Source: DATJLY01 sp963773665 | GTDB taxonomy: Bacteria; Pseudomonadota; Alphaproteobacteria; ATCC43930; CGMCC-115725 | Length of the DNA stretch: 64,000 nucleotides | Direction of reading: 5' to 3' | Assembly (NCBI GenBank): GCA_963773665.1 | Contig: CAVZBZ010000003.1 | Location: 186,001 to 250,000, forward strand | Shown here: positions 43,618 to 51,088 of the stretch, piece by piece | Numbering within the stretch: the stretch's first letter is position 1 | Layout of the letters: every line of letters starts with the position of its first letter | Translations under genes and position numbers: made by a program | Notes under the pieces: generated by a model | The model's input: the letters and a program-made list of their open reading frames with translations, nothing else | What the model was told of the DNA's origin: nothing | Databases searched by the model: none

Positions 43618-43775
43618 TTTTGCCGAGCGAAGCCAATTCGCGAATTACCGAACGAACCCAATTTGGCCGCGCCCGCGCGCCGCACGATTTTACCGAACGA
43701 AACCAATTTTCGCTGCCCGCGCGAATGACGAAACGAAGCCAATCGGCCGCAAAATCACCGAACGAACCCAATTTT
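43618..43775. repeat. Cluster of five ~21-bp repeats (NEPNF-type) in a 382-bp intergenic region
   Basis: The gene-free stretch 43480-43861 contains five copies of a unit close to TACCGAACGAACCCAATTT, at about 43618, 43645, 43690, 43726 and 43755, spaced 27-45 bp by GC-rich linkers. Read in one frame the unit spells (L/P)NEPN or NETNF. The sequence after the last copy is AT-rich to 43806. A TATAAG at 43832 may be the -10 of the VOC gene at 43862. No RNA gene or hairpin was recognised. Confidence 0.6.
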
Positions 43776-43861
43776 CATTTGCAAATTCAATGACTTAATT
43801 TTTTGAGGAAGGCCCGCCGCGCGGCTCCTAGTATAAGGCGAGCGGGTCAGGGGAGGGCACC

Positions 43862-45085
43862 ATGGCGACAGCAGAAGCGACATACGATGTCGGCGGCATC
43901 CGGCTCGCGCGGCCGTTCCGCGTGCTGCGGCTCGGGCATTTCGGCTTCAATGTCGAGGACCAGGAAAAGGCGCTGCGCTTCTACAGCGACCTTCTGGGCC
44001 TGCCGATGACCGACACGGTCGATTTCGGCCAGCAGTTCAAGGTCGCGAGCCCCGAGGGCAAGGACCCGAACGGCTATTTCCTGCGCGTCGGCGCGGATCA
44101 TCACTCGGTCGTGCTGTTCCCGCGCTGGGCCTTTGCCGCCGCCAACGCGCCGAAGGCGCCCGGCACGGAATGGATCAGCCACATGGCATGGCAGGTCGCG
44201 ACCTTGCGCGAGGTGACCGAGGGGCGGCGCTGGCTTTCCGAGCAACAGGTGCGCATCGCGCGGCCGGGCGGGCGCGACGGGCGCGGCGCCAACTGGAACT
44301 TCACCGTGACCGACGCCGACGCGATCTCGAACGAGATCTATTACGGCATGGATCAGATCGGCTGGGACGGCGTGTCGAAGCCGGTGCCGATCTGCCCCAA
44401 CGGCGATCCGCTGCCGCCCATCGATGGCGCGGCCGACCCCGATTTCCCGATGGCGCGGGGCGCCATCGAGGGCGGGCTCGATCTGCGCCAGGGTTTGCAC
44501 CAGCGCCCGTTCGGCGAGCCGCGTTACAACGTCGCAGGCGTGCGGCTCGCGCGCCCGTTCCGCATCGTGCGCAACGGCCCGATCCGGCTTTTTGCGCACG
44601 ATCTCGACGCGGCCGCGCGTTTTTATGCCGAGGTGATGGGGCTCGCGCTCACCGAGAAGATTACGTGGCAGGGCCACCGCGCGCTCTTCTTCCGCTGCAA
44701 CACCGAGCATCACACGATCGCGCTCTATCCGATGGCGCTGCGCCAAACGCTCGGCCTCAGGCCCGATTCGCTGTGCATGGCCTACGGCATGCAGGTCGGC
44801 TCCTATCGCCAGTTGAAGGACGCGGTCGCGTTCCTCGGCGAGCAGGGCGTCACGATCAAATACCTGCCGCCCGAGCTCTTCCCCGGCCTCGACTATTCGG
44901 CCTTCGCTTTCGATCCCGAGGGCCACGCGATCCAGCTCTACTATTATATGGAGCAGATCGGCTGGGACGGCCGCCCGCGCCCCGCCGCATCGCGGCGCAA
45001 GATCGACAACGGCCACTGGCCCGAGGCGCTGCCGCCGCTCTCCGACACCTATTGCGGCCCGGTCTTTCAGGGCCCGCTCGGGTAG
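43862..45085 (+). CDS. Two-domain VOC (extradiol dioxygenase-like) protein
   Basis: A 407-residue protein made of two glyoxalase/extradiol-type halves: PFRVLRLGHFGFNVEDQEKA to NEIYYGMDQIGWDG, and PFRIVRNGPIRLFAHDLDAA to LYYYMEQIGWDG. The first half has His (LGHFGFN), His (WISHMAWQV) and Glu (NEIYY) at the positions of the 2-His-1-Glu iron site. In the second half those positions are replaced (NGPIR, MAYGMQV, IQLYY), so only the N-terminal half should bind metal, the reverse of XylE-type enzymes. It may cleave or isomerise an aromatic intermediate. The start follows GGGGAGGGC. It is convergent with a lipoprotein gene. Confidence 0.8.
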   Translation: MATAEATYDVGGIRLARPFRVLRLGHFGFNVEDQEKALRFYSDLLGLPMTDTVDFGQQFKVASPEGKDPNGYFLRVGADHHSVVLFPRWAFAAANAPKAPGTEWISHMAWQVATLREVTEGRRWLSEQQVRIARPGGRDGRGANWNFTVTDADAISNEIYYGMDQIGWDGVSKPVPICPNGDPLPPIDGAADPDFPMARGAIEGGLDLRQGLHQRPFGEPRYNVAGVRLARPFRIVRNGPIRLFAHDLDAAARFYAEVMGLALTEKITWQGHRALFFRCNTEHHTIALYPMALRQTLGLRPDSLCMAYGMQVGSYRQLKDAVAFLGEQGVTIKYLPPELFPGLDYSAFAFDPEGHAIQLYYYMEQIGWDGRPRPAASRRKIDNGHWPEALPPLSDTYCGPVFQGPLG

Positions 45086-45092
45086 CGCACAG

Positions 45093-45596
45093 TCACTTGC
45101 ACGGCCGGATGGCGCCTAGCGAGAGGCAGCTTCCCGGCGGCGGCAGCGGGCCCGTGGCCACGGTCGGCGCGAATGCGGGCAACCCTTTTATGAAGGTGTC
45201 CGCCCCGACCGGCGGCGCATTGCCGCCGAAGGTCTGACTCTCGCGCCGCCGGTTCTCCTCGGCGGCGAGACGAGCGTCGAGCTCTGCCACATCGTGCTGG
45301 TACTGGCTTTCAGTCACGTCGCCGGCGTCGAGATTGGCGGCGCCGAGGCGCCTCGCCTGGATCGAGATATAGATCAGATCCATGAACGGATAGGCTGCCT
45401 CGTCATAGGCCGCCAGCACCGGGCGCACGGCGCAATCGACCGCGGCGACATGGCTCCTCAACTGGCCGATGCCGCGCAGCTCTTCGCACTGCGCATAGGT
45501 TGCCTTGGCCTTGGCGGCGGCCTCCTCATTGCGGCCTTGCGCCGCAAAGCATCCAGCCAGCGCCAACGTCATGACGATAACGGCAATCGTCCGCAT
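45093..45596 (-). CDS. Small lipoprotein of unknown function
   Basis: A 167-residue lipoprotein. The start at 45596 gives MRTIAVIVMTLALAGCFAAQ with lipobox LAGC and acylated Cys16; a longer frame from 45653 would hide the signal. The mature protein is helical and Ala/Glu/Gln-rich (NEEAAAKAKATYAQCEELRG) with Cys residues at about 36 and 57, then a Pro/Gly-rich tail (VATGPLPPPGSC...). Not recognised. It lies 16 bp after the SDR stop on the same strand, so it may share its transcript. Confidence 0.6.
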   Translation of the reverse strand: MRTIAVIVMTLALAGCFAAQGRNEEAAAKAKATYAQCEELRGIGQLRSHVAAVDCAVRPVLAAYDEAAYPFMDLIYISIQARRLGAANLDAGDVTESQYQHDVAELDARLAAEENRRRESQTFGGNAPPVGADTFIKGLPAFAPTVATGPLPPPGSCLSLGAIRPCK

Positions 45597-45612
45597 AATC
45601 CAAAACCTCGCC

Positions 45613-46398
45613 TCAGAACGAATTGTCGCGATAGAGCGCGCCGCCATCGACATTCACCACTTCGCCGCAAATCCAGCTCGCGCGATCGGACGCGAGGAAC
45701 AGGACAACGTCGGCGATCTCCTCGGGCGTGGCCGCGCGGCCAAGCGGCCGGTCGCGCGACAGCACTTCCTGCCAGCGCGCGGCATCGCCAAGAATTTTGG
45801 CGGCGCGCGCCTGGTGGATCGCACGCCAGCGCTCGGTGTCGACCGCGCCGGGATTGACGCCGACGACGCGGATGCCGTCGTCGATGCTGCGCCCGCCCAA
45901 GGACCGGGTGAAGCCATTGAGCGCGATGTTGGCGGCGTTGCCGCAGACATAGCGCCATTGCGGCCGCTCGGCGCCGGTGCCGATGACGTTGACGATGACC
46001 TTGCGCTCCTTGCCGCGCATCTTCGCATAGACGGCGCGCGTGAGGTTGATGTAGCCGAACACTTTCAGATCCCACGCGGCGCGCCAGCGCGCCTCGTCGA
46101 TCTCCATGATGTCGCCGGTCGGAATGGCGCCCGCGTTGTTGACGAGGATGTCGCACTCGCCGTGCGCTTCGGCGAGCGCCTCGGGCGCGCCGCTGAGCGA
46201 CAGGTCGGTGGCATGTCCCGCGATCCGCCCGGGCGCCTCGCGCGCGAGTTTTTGCACCGCCGCCTCGAGCCGTCCCATGTCGCGCGCGGCGATGGTGACG
46301 CTGCACCCTTCCGCCAAAAACCCGCGCGCCACGGCAATGCCGATGCCCTGCGAGCCGCCCGTCACCAGCACGCGGCGCCCCGTCAAGCCCAGCTCCAT
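45613..46398 (-). CDS. SDR-family protein with altered catalytic residues
   Basis: A 261-residue classical-length short-chain dehydrogenase. Cofactor motif TGGSQGIG (13-20) and NNAG (87-90) are intact. At the active site Tyr150 is present, but the YxxxK lysine is Asn154 (YVCGN), and the usual Ser of the strand before it is Gly/Thr (NVIGTGAERPQ). The C-terminal VNPGAVDTERW and WICGEVVNVDGG are normal. This could be a non-standard enzyme or a binding protein. GGAGGAGCAGG precedes the ATG at 46398. It is divergent from the TPP enzyme (64 bp), suggesting shared control. Confidence 0.8.
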   Translation of the reverse strand: MELGLTGRRVLVTGGSQGIGIAVARGFLAEGCSVTIAARDMGRLEAAVQKLAREAPGRIAGHATDLSLSGAPEALAEAHGECDILVNNAGAIPTGDIMEIDEARWRAAWDLKVFGYINLTRAVYAKMRGKERKVIVNVIGTGAERPQWRYVCGNAANIALNGFTRSLGGRSIDDGIRVVGVNPGAVDTERWRAIHQARAAKILGDAARWQEVLSRDRPLGRAATPEEIADVVLFLASDRASWICGEVVNVDGGALYRDNSF

Positions 46399-46462
46399 CC
46401 TGCTCCTCCCATCTGCCGCCGGCGGCTTGTAGAGCATTTTTCCGCCGCCTAACATCGCGGCA

Positions 46463-48055
46463 ATGACATCGAACGCCGATCTCATCGTCAGCATGCTCAA
46501 GGCCGGCGGGATTTCGCTCGGATTCGGCATTCCGAGCGGCAATGTCCTGCCGCTGATGGAGGCGATGCGCGCGGGCGGCATGCGTTTCGTGCTGACGGCG
46601 CACGAGGGCTCGGCCGCGTTCGCGGCGGACGTGACCGGGCGCATGACCGGCCGCCCCGGTCTCTGCATCGCGACGCATGGGCCGGGCGCGACCAACCTCA
46701 CGACCGGCGTCGGCTGCGCCTTTTTGGACCGCTCGCCGCTTCTCGCCATCACCTGCAACGTGCCGGTGGCGCAGTTCGGGCGGCGCGTCCAGATGCATAT
46801 CGACCATCACGCGCTCTTCAGACCGATCGTGAAGGCAACCCTGCCGCTGCGCACGGGGAGCGTAGCCGCGACCGTCGCCGAGGCCATTCGTCTGGCACTC
46901 TCGGAGCCGCAAGGCCCGGTTCATCTCGATCTGCCCGAGGACGTGGCGCTCGCACCCGCCGCCGAAATGCCCTGCGCCATTTCCGCGCCGGCGCCGTCCG
47001 CTGCGGCAAGCGAGGATGATTTGCGCAGGGCGGCAGCGATCATCGCCAAGGCAAAGCGGCCCATCGCCGTCATCGGCGCCGGCGCGACGCACCTTGCGGA
47101 TGCCGGCGCGCTCCGCCGCTTCATCGAACGCCACGGCATGCCGTTCGCCACGACCGCGATGGCGAAAGGGATGATCGACGAGGATCACCCGTTGTCCTTG
47201 GGCTGTATCGAGCGCGCGTGCCGCCAGGTGCAGCGCGCGATGCTGAAGCGCGCCGATCTCATCGTGGGACTGGGCTACGACACCGCCGAGGTCGAATACG
47301 AGGCGTGGATCGGCAACGTGCCGCTTCTCCATGTCGCGAGCGAGCCGGCCGACACTGACGGCTCGGTCAGGATCGCGGGCCAGGCGGTGGGACACCTCGC
47401 GCGCTCGCTCGCCGCGCTTGGCGAGGGCGAAATCCCAAACGACTGGCGCGCGGACGAGATCGCTTCGCACCGGGCCGCGTTTCAGGGCGCGCTTCGCCCC
47501 TCCACCAACCGCTTCGCGCCGCATCAGGCGATCAACGTCGTGCGCCGCGTCCTGCCGCGGGACGGCATCCTGGCCTTCGACGTGGGCGCGCACACGCACC
47601 AGATCGCGGGGCAATGGGACACGCACGCGCCCAAGACCTTTCTCGTCACGAACAACTGGTCGTCGATGGGTTTCGGCCTGCCCGCCGCGATCGCGGCAAA
47701 ACTCGCGCGGCCCGATCTGCAAGTCGTTGCGATCATCGGCGATGGCTGCTTCCAGATGACGTGCGGGGAGGTCGCGACGGCCCGGCGCCTTGGGATTTCG
47801 CTGCCGATCGTCGTGCTCGACGACAATTGGCTCGCCCTCATCAAGGTGAAGCAGGAGCGCCGCGCCTACCCCTATTTCGGCACCGCTCTCGACCCGGCCG
47901 CGCCGCCGGCGCATTATTTCGGCGTACCCGCGGTTGCCGCCGAAACGCCGGCCGCGCTCGAGGACGCGCTCCGCCGCGCGTTCCGCGCCGACGGCCCGAC
48001 GGTGATCGAGGCGATCGTGGACGCCGCGCATTATTCCGAGACGGTCTATGACTGA
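46463..48055 (+). CDS. Thiamine-pyrophosphate-dependent enzyme (acetolactate synthase large subunit-like)
   Basis: A 530-residue ThDP enzyme of the acetolactate synthase/benzoylformate decarboxylase group. The PYR domain has the catalytic Glu48 in TAHEGSAAFAADVTGR. The central domain runs through IAVIGAGATHLADAGALRRF. The PP domain holds the GDG...N Mg/ThDP motif from IIGDGCFQMTCGEVATARRL to VVLDDNW. It lacks the FAD-site features needed to call a true acetolactate synthase, and no regulatory subunit is nearby, so decarboxylase or lyase activity on a 2-keto acid is more likely. It forms an operon with the following diiron-type gene (9-bp gap). Confidence 0.82.
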   Translation: MTSNADLIVSMLKAGGISLGFGIPSGNVLPLMEAMRAGGMRFVLTAHEGSAAFAADVTGRMTGRPGLCIATHGPGATNLTTGVGCAFLDRSPLLAITCNVPVAQFGRRVQMHIDHHALFRPIVKATLPLRTGSVAATVAEAIRLALSEPQGPVHLDLPEDVALAPAAEMPCAISAPAPSAAASEDDLRRAAAIIAKAKRPIAVIGAGATHLADAGALRRFIERHGMPFATTAMAKGMIDEDHPLSLGCIERACRQVQRAMLKRADLIVGLGYDTAEVEYEAWIGNVPLLHVASEPADTDGSVRIAGQAVGHLARSLAALGEGEIPNDWRADEIASHRAAFQGALRPSTNRFAPHQAINVVRRVLPRDGILAFDVGAHTHQIAGQWDTHAPKTFLVTNNWSSMGFGLPAAIAAKLARPDLQVVAIIGDGCFQMTCGEVATARRLGISLPIVVLDDNWLALIKVKQERRAYPYFGTALDPAAPPAHYFGVPAVAAETPAALEDALRRAFRADGPTVIEAIVDAAHYSETVYD

Positions 48056-48064
48056 GGAGGCAAG

Positions 48065-48790
48065 ATGAACACCGATCGCATCCTGAAGAAGATGGACGAG
48101 GTGGTCAACGCGCATGTCGGACGGGTGCTGTTCTTCACCGAGGACATGACGATGGGCCGCGCCCGCATGTTCGTGAAGCAGCACCGGCTCAACACGCGCC
48201 AGCGCAACTCGGTGCTGAAGCTCCGGGTCGCGACCAACTGCCCCGACTGGGACACGCGCATGAACATCTTGAAGGCGTGCACCCAGGAGGTCATCGCCGA
48301 CAACGAGTTCGCCGGCGGCAAGCCGCACTGGCAGGTGATCGAGGAGATGGGCGTGGCGATCGGCGTTCCGCTCGACGAGATCCGCGCGGAGAAGCCCATT
48401 GCCTCGACCGAAATCGCGTGGGCCGCGTGGGACGGGCTCATGACCGGCAAGCACTGGCTCGAGGGCATCGTCGCCAACACCTGCGCCGAGCGCGTCAATG
48501 TGCCGGGCTACGGCAAGGGCGCGCAGCGCGAGCATGGCTGGTCGTGGGTGCAGCGGCGGCGCTGGGCCGAGCTGTTCGGCCTCAAGGACGAGCAGCTCCA
48601 GTTCTGGTCGGTGCACGAGGAAGCCGATGTCGAGCACTCGAACCTCGGCTGGGGGGCGGTCGCGCGCTTTGCCGAGCAGTACCGCATGGAGGACGCCGTC
48701 GTTCACGCCTGCGAGATCAATCTCCAAGTGTGGCAGCTTTACATGAACGGCATCGCCGCAGCGGGCGACCGTGCCTACGTCCGCGCCTAG
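48065..48790 (+). CDS. Haem-oxygenase-like diiron family protein (TenA/PqqC/CADD-type fold)
   Basis: A 241-residue helical protein resembling the iron-containing redox enzyme group. Candidate metal ligands are Glu81 and His88 (DNEFAGGKPHW), Glu142 (CAERVNV) and the His184/Glu185...Asp188...His191 cluster in SVHEEADVEHS, which fits the diiron motif of haem-oxygenase-like oxidases. AGGAGG precedes the ATG. Such enzymes perform oxygen-dependent C-C or C-N chemistry. Co-transcription with the ThDP enzyme suggests they act in sequence, for example on a keto acid product; that is inference. The end overlaps the convergent amidohydrolase by 4 bp. Confidence 0.75.
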   Translation: MNTDRILKKMDEVVNAHVGRVLFFTEDMTMGRARMFVKQHRLNTRQRNSVLKLRVATNCPDWDTRMNILKACTQEVIADNEFAGGKPHWQVIEEMGVAIGVPLDEIRAEKPIASTEIAWAAWDGLMTGKHWLEGIVANTCAERVNVPGYGKGAQREHGWSWVQRRRWAELFGLKDEQLQFWSVHEEADVEHSNLGWGAVARFAEQYRMEDAVVHACEINLQVWQLYMNGIAAAGDRAYVRA

Positions 48791-49725
48791 GCGCGGACGC
48801 GCGGCAGGATGCGCGCCGCGTTCTCGTAATGGATCGCGCGCAGCTCGCCGGCGCTGAAGCCGCACTGCGCCAGCCCTTCGAGATGCTGCGCAGCGGTGGC
48901 GTAGGGGTAGTCCGTGCCGAACAGGACCTGGGTGATCTTGACGAGCTTCATGAGCGACGCGGTCGCGCCCGGATTGGCCGCCTGCGCGAGGTCGTAATAA
49001 AAGCGCTGCAGCTCGTGCAGGAGGCCGTTCGGCATGCGCCCGGCGAATTGCGGCGCGCGCGCCAATCCGACGAACCGGCCGATCAGGAACGGCATCGTGC
49101 CGCCCGCGTGCGAGAACAGAAAGCGGATGTCGGGACAGCGCGCCGCGGTGCCGCTGAAGACGAGGCTCGCGATCGTGCGGGTCGTATCGGTGCCGTACTC
49201 GATGATCGCTTCCGAGATCTCGGGCAGAAGCGGCGCGCAGCAATCGGGCCGCCGCGGATGGGTATAGACCACGGCCTTGCGGCGGTTGAGCTCCGCGAAC
49301 ACCGGGGCGAAGGCGGGGTCTCCGAGATGCCGCTCGCCATAGCTCGTGAAGAGCCCGATCCCGTCAGCCTTGAGCGTATCGAGCGCGTATTCGATCTCCT
49401 TGAGCGAGCCTTCGACATCGGGCAGCGGCACGGCCGCGAACATGCCGTAGCGCCCGGGATGATCGGCCACGACCTTGGCGAAATGCTCGTTCACCTCGCG
49501 CGCGATCTTGCGCGCTTCGCCCGGTTCGCCGAACCACACGCCGGGCGTCGTCAGCGACACGATCGCGCGGCCGACGCCGCCGCGGTCCATGTCCTCGAGC
49601 GACTTCTCGGGGCTCGCCGTGCGCATGATGTGCTCGACATAGGCCGGCATGCCGGTCTTGCGCTTGACGAGTTCGAGATAGGCCGACGAGCAGAGATGGT
49701 GGTGCGTGTCGATGATCTGGTCCAT
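48787..49725 (-). CDS. Amidohydrolase-2 family protein (ACMSD-like)
   Basis: A 312-residue metal-dependent hydrolase or decarboxylase. Metal residues: IIDTHHH at the N-terminus (HxH), His in VVYTHPRRPDCC, His in FLFSHAGGTMPFL and Asp in FGTDYPYATA. The DTHHHLCSSAYL start and GIGLFTSYGERHLGDPAF text are typical of the ACMSD branch. Closest in organisation to the protein at 60435 (same SHAGG/SYG/GDP elements), so the two are paralogues. It is monocistronic and divergent from a VOC gene (59 bp). Confidence 0.82.
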   Translation of the reverse strand: MDQIIDTHHHLCSSAYLELVKRKTGMPAYVEHIMRTASPEKSLEDMDRGGVGRAIVSLTTPGVWFGEPGEARKIAREVNEHFAKVVADHPGRYGMFAAVPLPDVEGSLKEIEYALDTLKADGIGLFTSYGERHLGDPAFAPVFAELNRRKAVVYTHPRRPDCCAPLLPEISEAIIEYGTDTTRTIASLVFSGTAARCPDIRFLFSHAGGTMPFLIGRFVGLARAPQFAGRMPNGLLHELQRFYYDLAQAANPGATASLMKLVKITQVLFGTDYPYATAAQHLEGLAQCGFSAGELRAIHYENAARILPRVRA

Positions 49726-49784
49726 GGATGGACATTAGCATGTACCAGCCATAAAGTGCGCGCGACAGACATCGGGAGGGTCGC

Positions 49785-50198
49785 ATGGCCACGCCGAAGA
49801 TTCGCCATCTCGCCTTGTTCGCACGGGATCCGAAGAAGGTCGCCGATTTCTATATGAGCGTCTTCGACATGGAGCTGAAGCACGCCGGCCGCAACGCATT
49901 TTTCCTCAGCGACGGCTATCTCATGCTGGCGATCCTGCCGCACCGGCTCGAAGGCGAGGCGGCGGTCGGCCTCAACCATTTCGGCTTCAACATCGAAGAC
50001 CGCGCCGAGATCGTGAAGAAGCTCGAGCAATGGGGCGTCGAGACGCCGAAGGCGCGGCCCGGCGACCGTCCCTATGCCGAGTTCCGCGCCGTCGATCCCG
50101 AGGGCAACTGGTTCGACATCTCCGAAGAGGGGCTGAAGGACGACGCCGCCATCGCCAAGCGCAAGCGCGAGCTCGAGACCGCCGGCGGCGACGACTGA
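49785..50198 (+). CDS. VOC-family protein, single domain
   Basis: A 137-residue glyoxalase/bleomycin-resistance-fold protein. Metal ligand candidates are His8 (KIRHLALFARD), His in VGLNHFGFNIED and an acidic residue in NWFDISEEG. Paired beta-alpha-beta-beta-beta units are complete, and it would act as a dimer. GGGAGGG precedes the ATG. Function may be lyase, isomerase or dioxygenase. It is convergent with the hydratase/lyase gene (6 bp). Confidence 0.8.
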   Translation: MATPKIRHLALFARDPKKVADFYMSVFDMELKHAGRNAFFLSDGYLMLAILPHRLEGEAAVGLNHFGFNIEDRAEIVKKLEQWGVETPKARPGDRPYAEFRAVDPEGNWFDISEEGLKDDAAIAKRKRELETAGGDD

Positions 50199-50204
50199 GC
50201 CCGC

Positions 50205-51041
50205 TCAGTCCTTGTTCTTCCGCTCGAATTGCGTGAAGCCGGGGCGGTAGGTCTTCTCGTCGAGGAATTGCCGCATGCCCTTGTCGCGGCCGCTCTCGCG
50301 GTCGTTGAAGCGCAGCGCGTCGCTCTTGGCGTTGAGGTAGTCCACCGCCTGCGCCTCGCTCATGGTGCGGACGGCGCGGATCGCCTCCTTGGTGTAGCGC
50401 ATGGCGGCGGGGCTCTTCTCCTGGAGCTTCTTCGCGAGCGCGACCGTCGTCTTCTTGAGCTCGGCGCGCGGCACCGAGAAATTGACGAAGCCCATCGCCT
50501 GCGCCTTCTTGCCGTCGAAATTGTCGCCGGTCATGGCGTAATAGAGCCCGTCGCGGAAATTCAAGGTCTGGGCGACGTTCCACGACACGATGCCGCCCGG
50601 CAAAATTCCCCAATTCACCTCGGACAGGCCGAACACCGCCTCGTCGGCCGCGATCGCGAAATCGCAGGCGCAGGCCTGCGTGAACGCGCCGCCAAAGCAG
50701 AAGCCGTTGATCATGGCGATGGTCGGCTTCGGAAATGCCGAAAGCTTCTGCCAGCGCCAGGCGTGCGACGCCTGCCGCGCCTTGCGCATCGCGCCGGGGT
50801 TCTTTTCGCCCTCGCGGAAGAACAGGCGAATGTCCTGGCCCGCGCACCACGCATCGCCCGCGCCGGTGAGAACGAGGACATCGGTCTCGGCATCGTCGGC
50901 AAGCTCGTCCAGGACCGCATCCATGTCGCGATGGAGCTGCGGGCTCATGGCGTTGCGCTTTTCGGGCCGGTTCAGGATAACGAAGGCGATGCGGTCCTCC
51001 TTCTCGACGAGGATCGTCTCGTATTTGCTGTCGGCGGGCAT
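50205..51041 (-). CDS. ferB: p-Hydroxycinnamoyl-CoA hydratase/lyase (feruloyl-CoA hydratase/lyase)
   Basis: A 278-residue crotonase-fold enzyme that hydrates feruloyl- or coumaroyl-CoA and cleaves it to the benzaldehyde (vanillin) and acetyl-CoA. It carries the family text VILNRPEKRNAMSP, VLVLTGAGDAWCAGQD, KPTIAMINGFCFGG, FGLSEVNWGILPGG and the C-terminal GMRQFLDEKTYRPGF, all close to characterised HCHL/Ech proteins. Glu141 (SEVNWGI) matches the catalytic glutamate and the Tyr in VDYLNAKSD the phenol-binding tyrosine. AGGGAGA precedes the ATG. It is divergent from an NDP-forming acyl-CoA synthetase, the pairing known from FerA/FerB. Confidence 0.87.
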   Translation of the reverse strand: MPADSKYETILVEKEDRIAFVILNRPEKRNAMSPQLHRDMDAVLDELADDAETDVLVLTGAGDAWCAGQDIRLFFREGEKNPGAMRKARQASHAWRWQKLSAFPKPTIAMINGFCFGGAFTQACACDFAIAADEAVFGLSEVNWGILPGGIVSWNVAQTLNFRDGLYYAMTGDNFDGKKAQAMGFVNFSVPRAELKKTTVALAKKLQEKSPAAMRYTKEAIRAVRTMSEAQAVDYLNAKSDALRFNDRESGRDKGMRQFLDEKTYRPGFTQFERKNKD

Positions 51042-51088
51042 TGAGTTCTCCCTGATCGAACGTCGCTATTTCAGCATTGCAGGATTCC
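51042..51088. promoter_or_regulatory. Short divergent control region between hydratase/lyase and acyl-CoA synthetase genes
   Basis: Only 47 bp separate the two starts, so both promoters must overlap each other or the coding ends. AGGGAGAA serves the minus-strand gene and GCAGGATTCC the plus-strand GTG at 51089. TGATCGAACGTCGCTATTTCA lies between, with no clear -10/-35 pair. A shared regulator is likely by layout. Confidence 0.35.

Noticed and set aside
43516..43728. 70-codon ORF reading NEPNL/NETNF
   Set aside because: The protein-like text is just the translation of the short DNA repeats; no ribosome binding site or homologous fold supports a gene.
46463..48055. ilvB acetolactate synthase
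   Set aside because: No small regulatory subunit gene and no clear FAD-binding features; only the ThDP superfamily can be supported.
45569..49243. Continuous 1,224-codon minus-strand frame covering the SDR, TPP and diiron genes
   Set aside because: It is antisense to two well-supported plus-strand genes and contains no recognisable domains; high GC simply removes stops.
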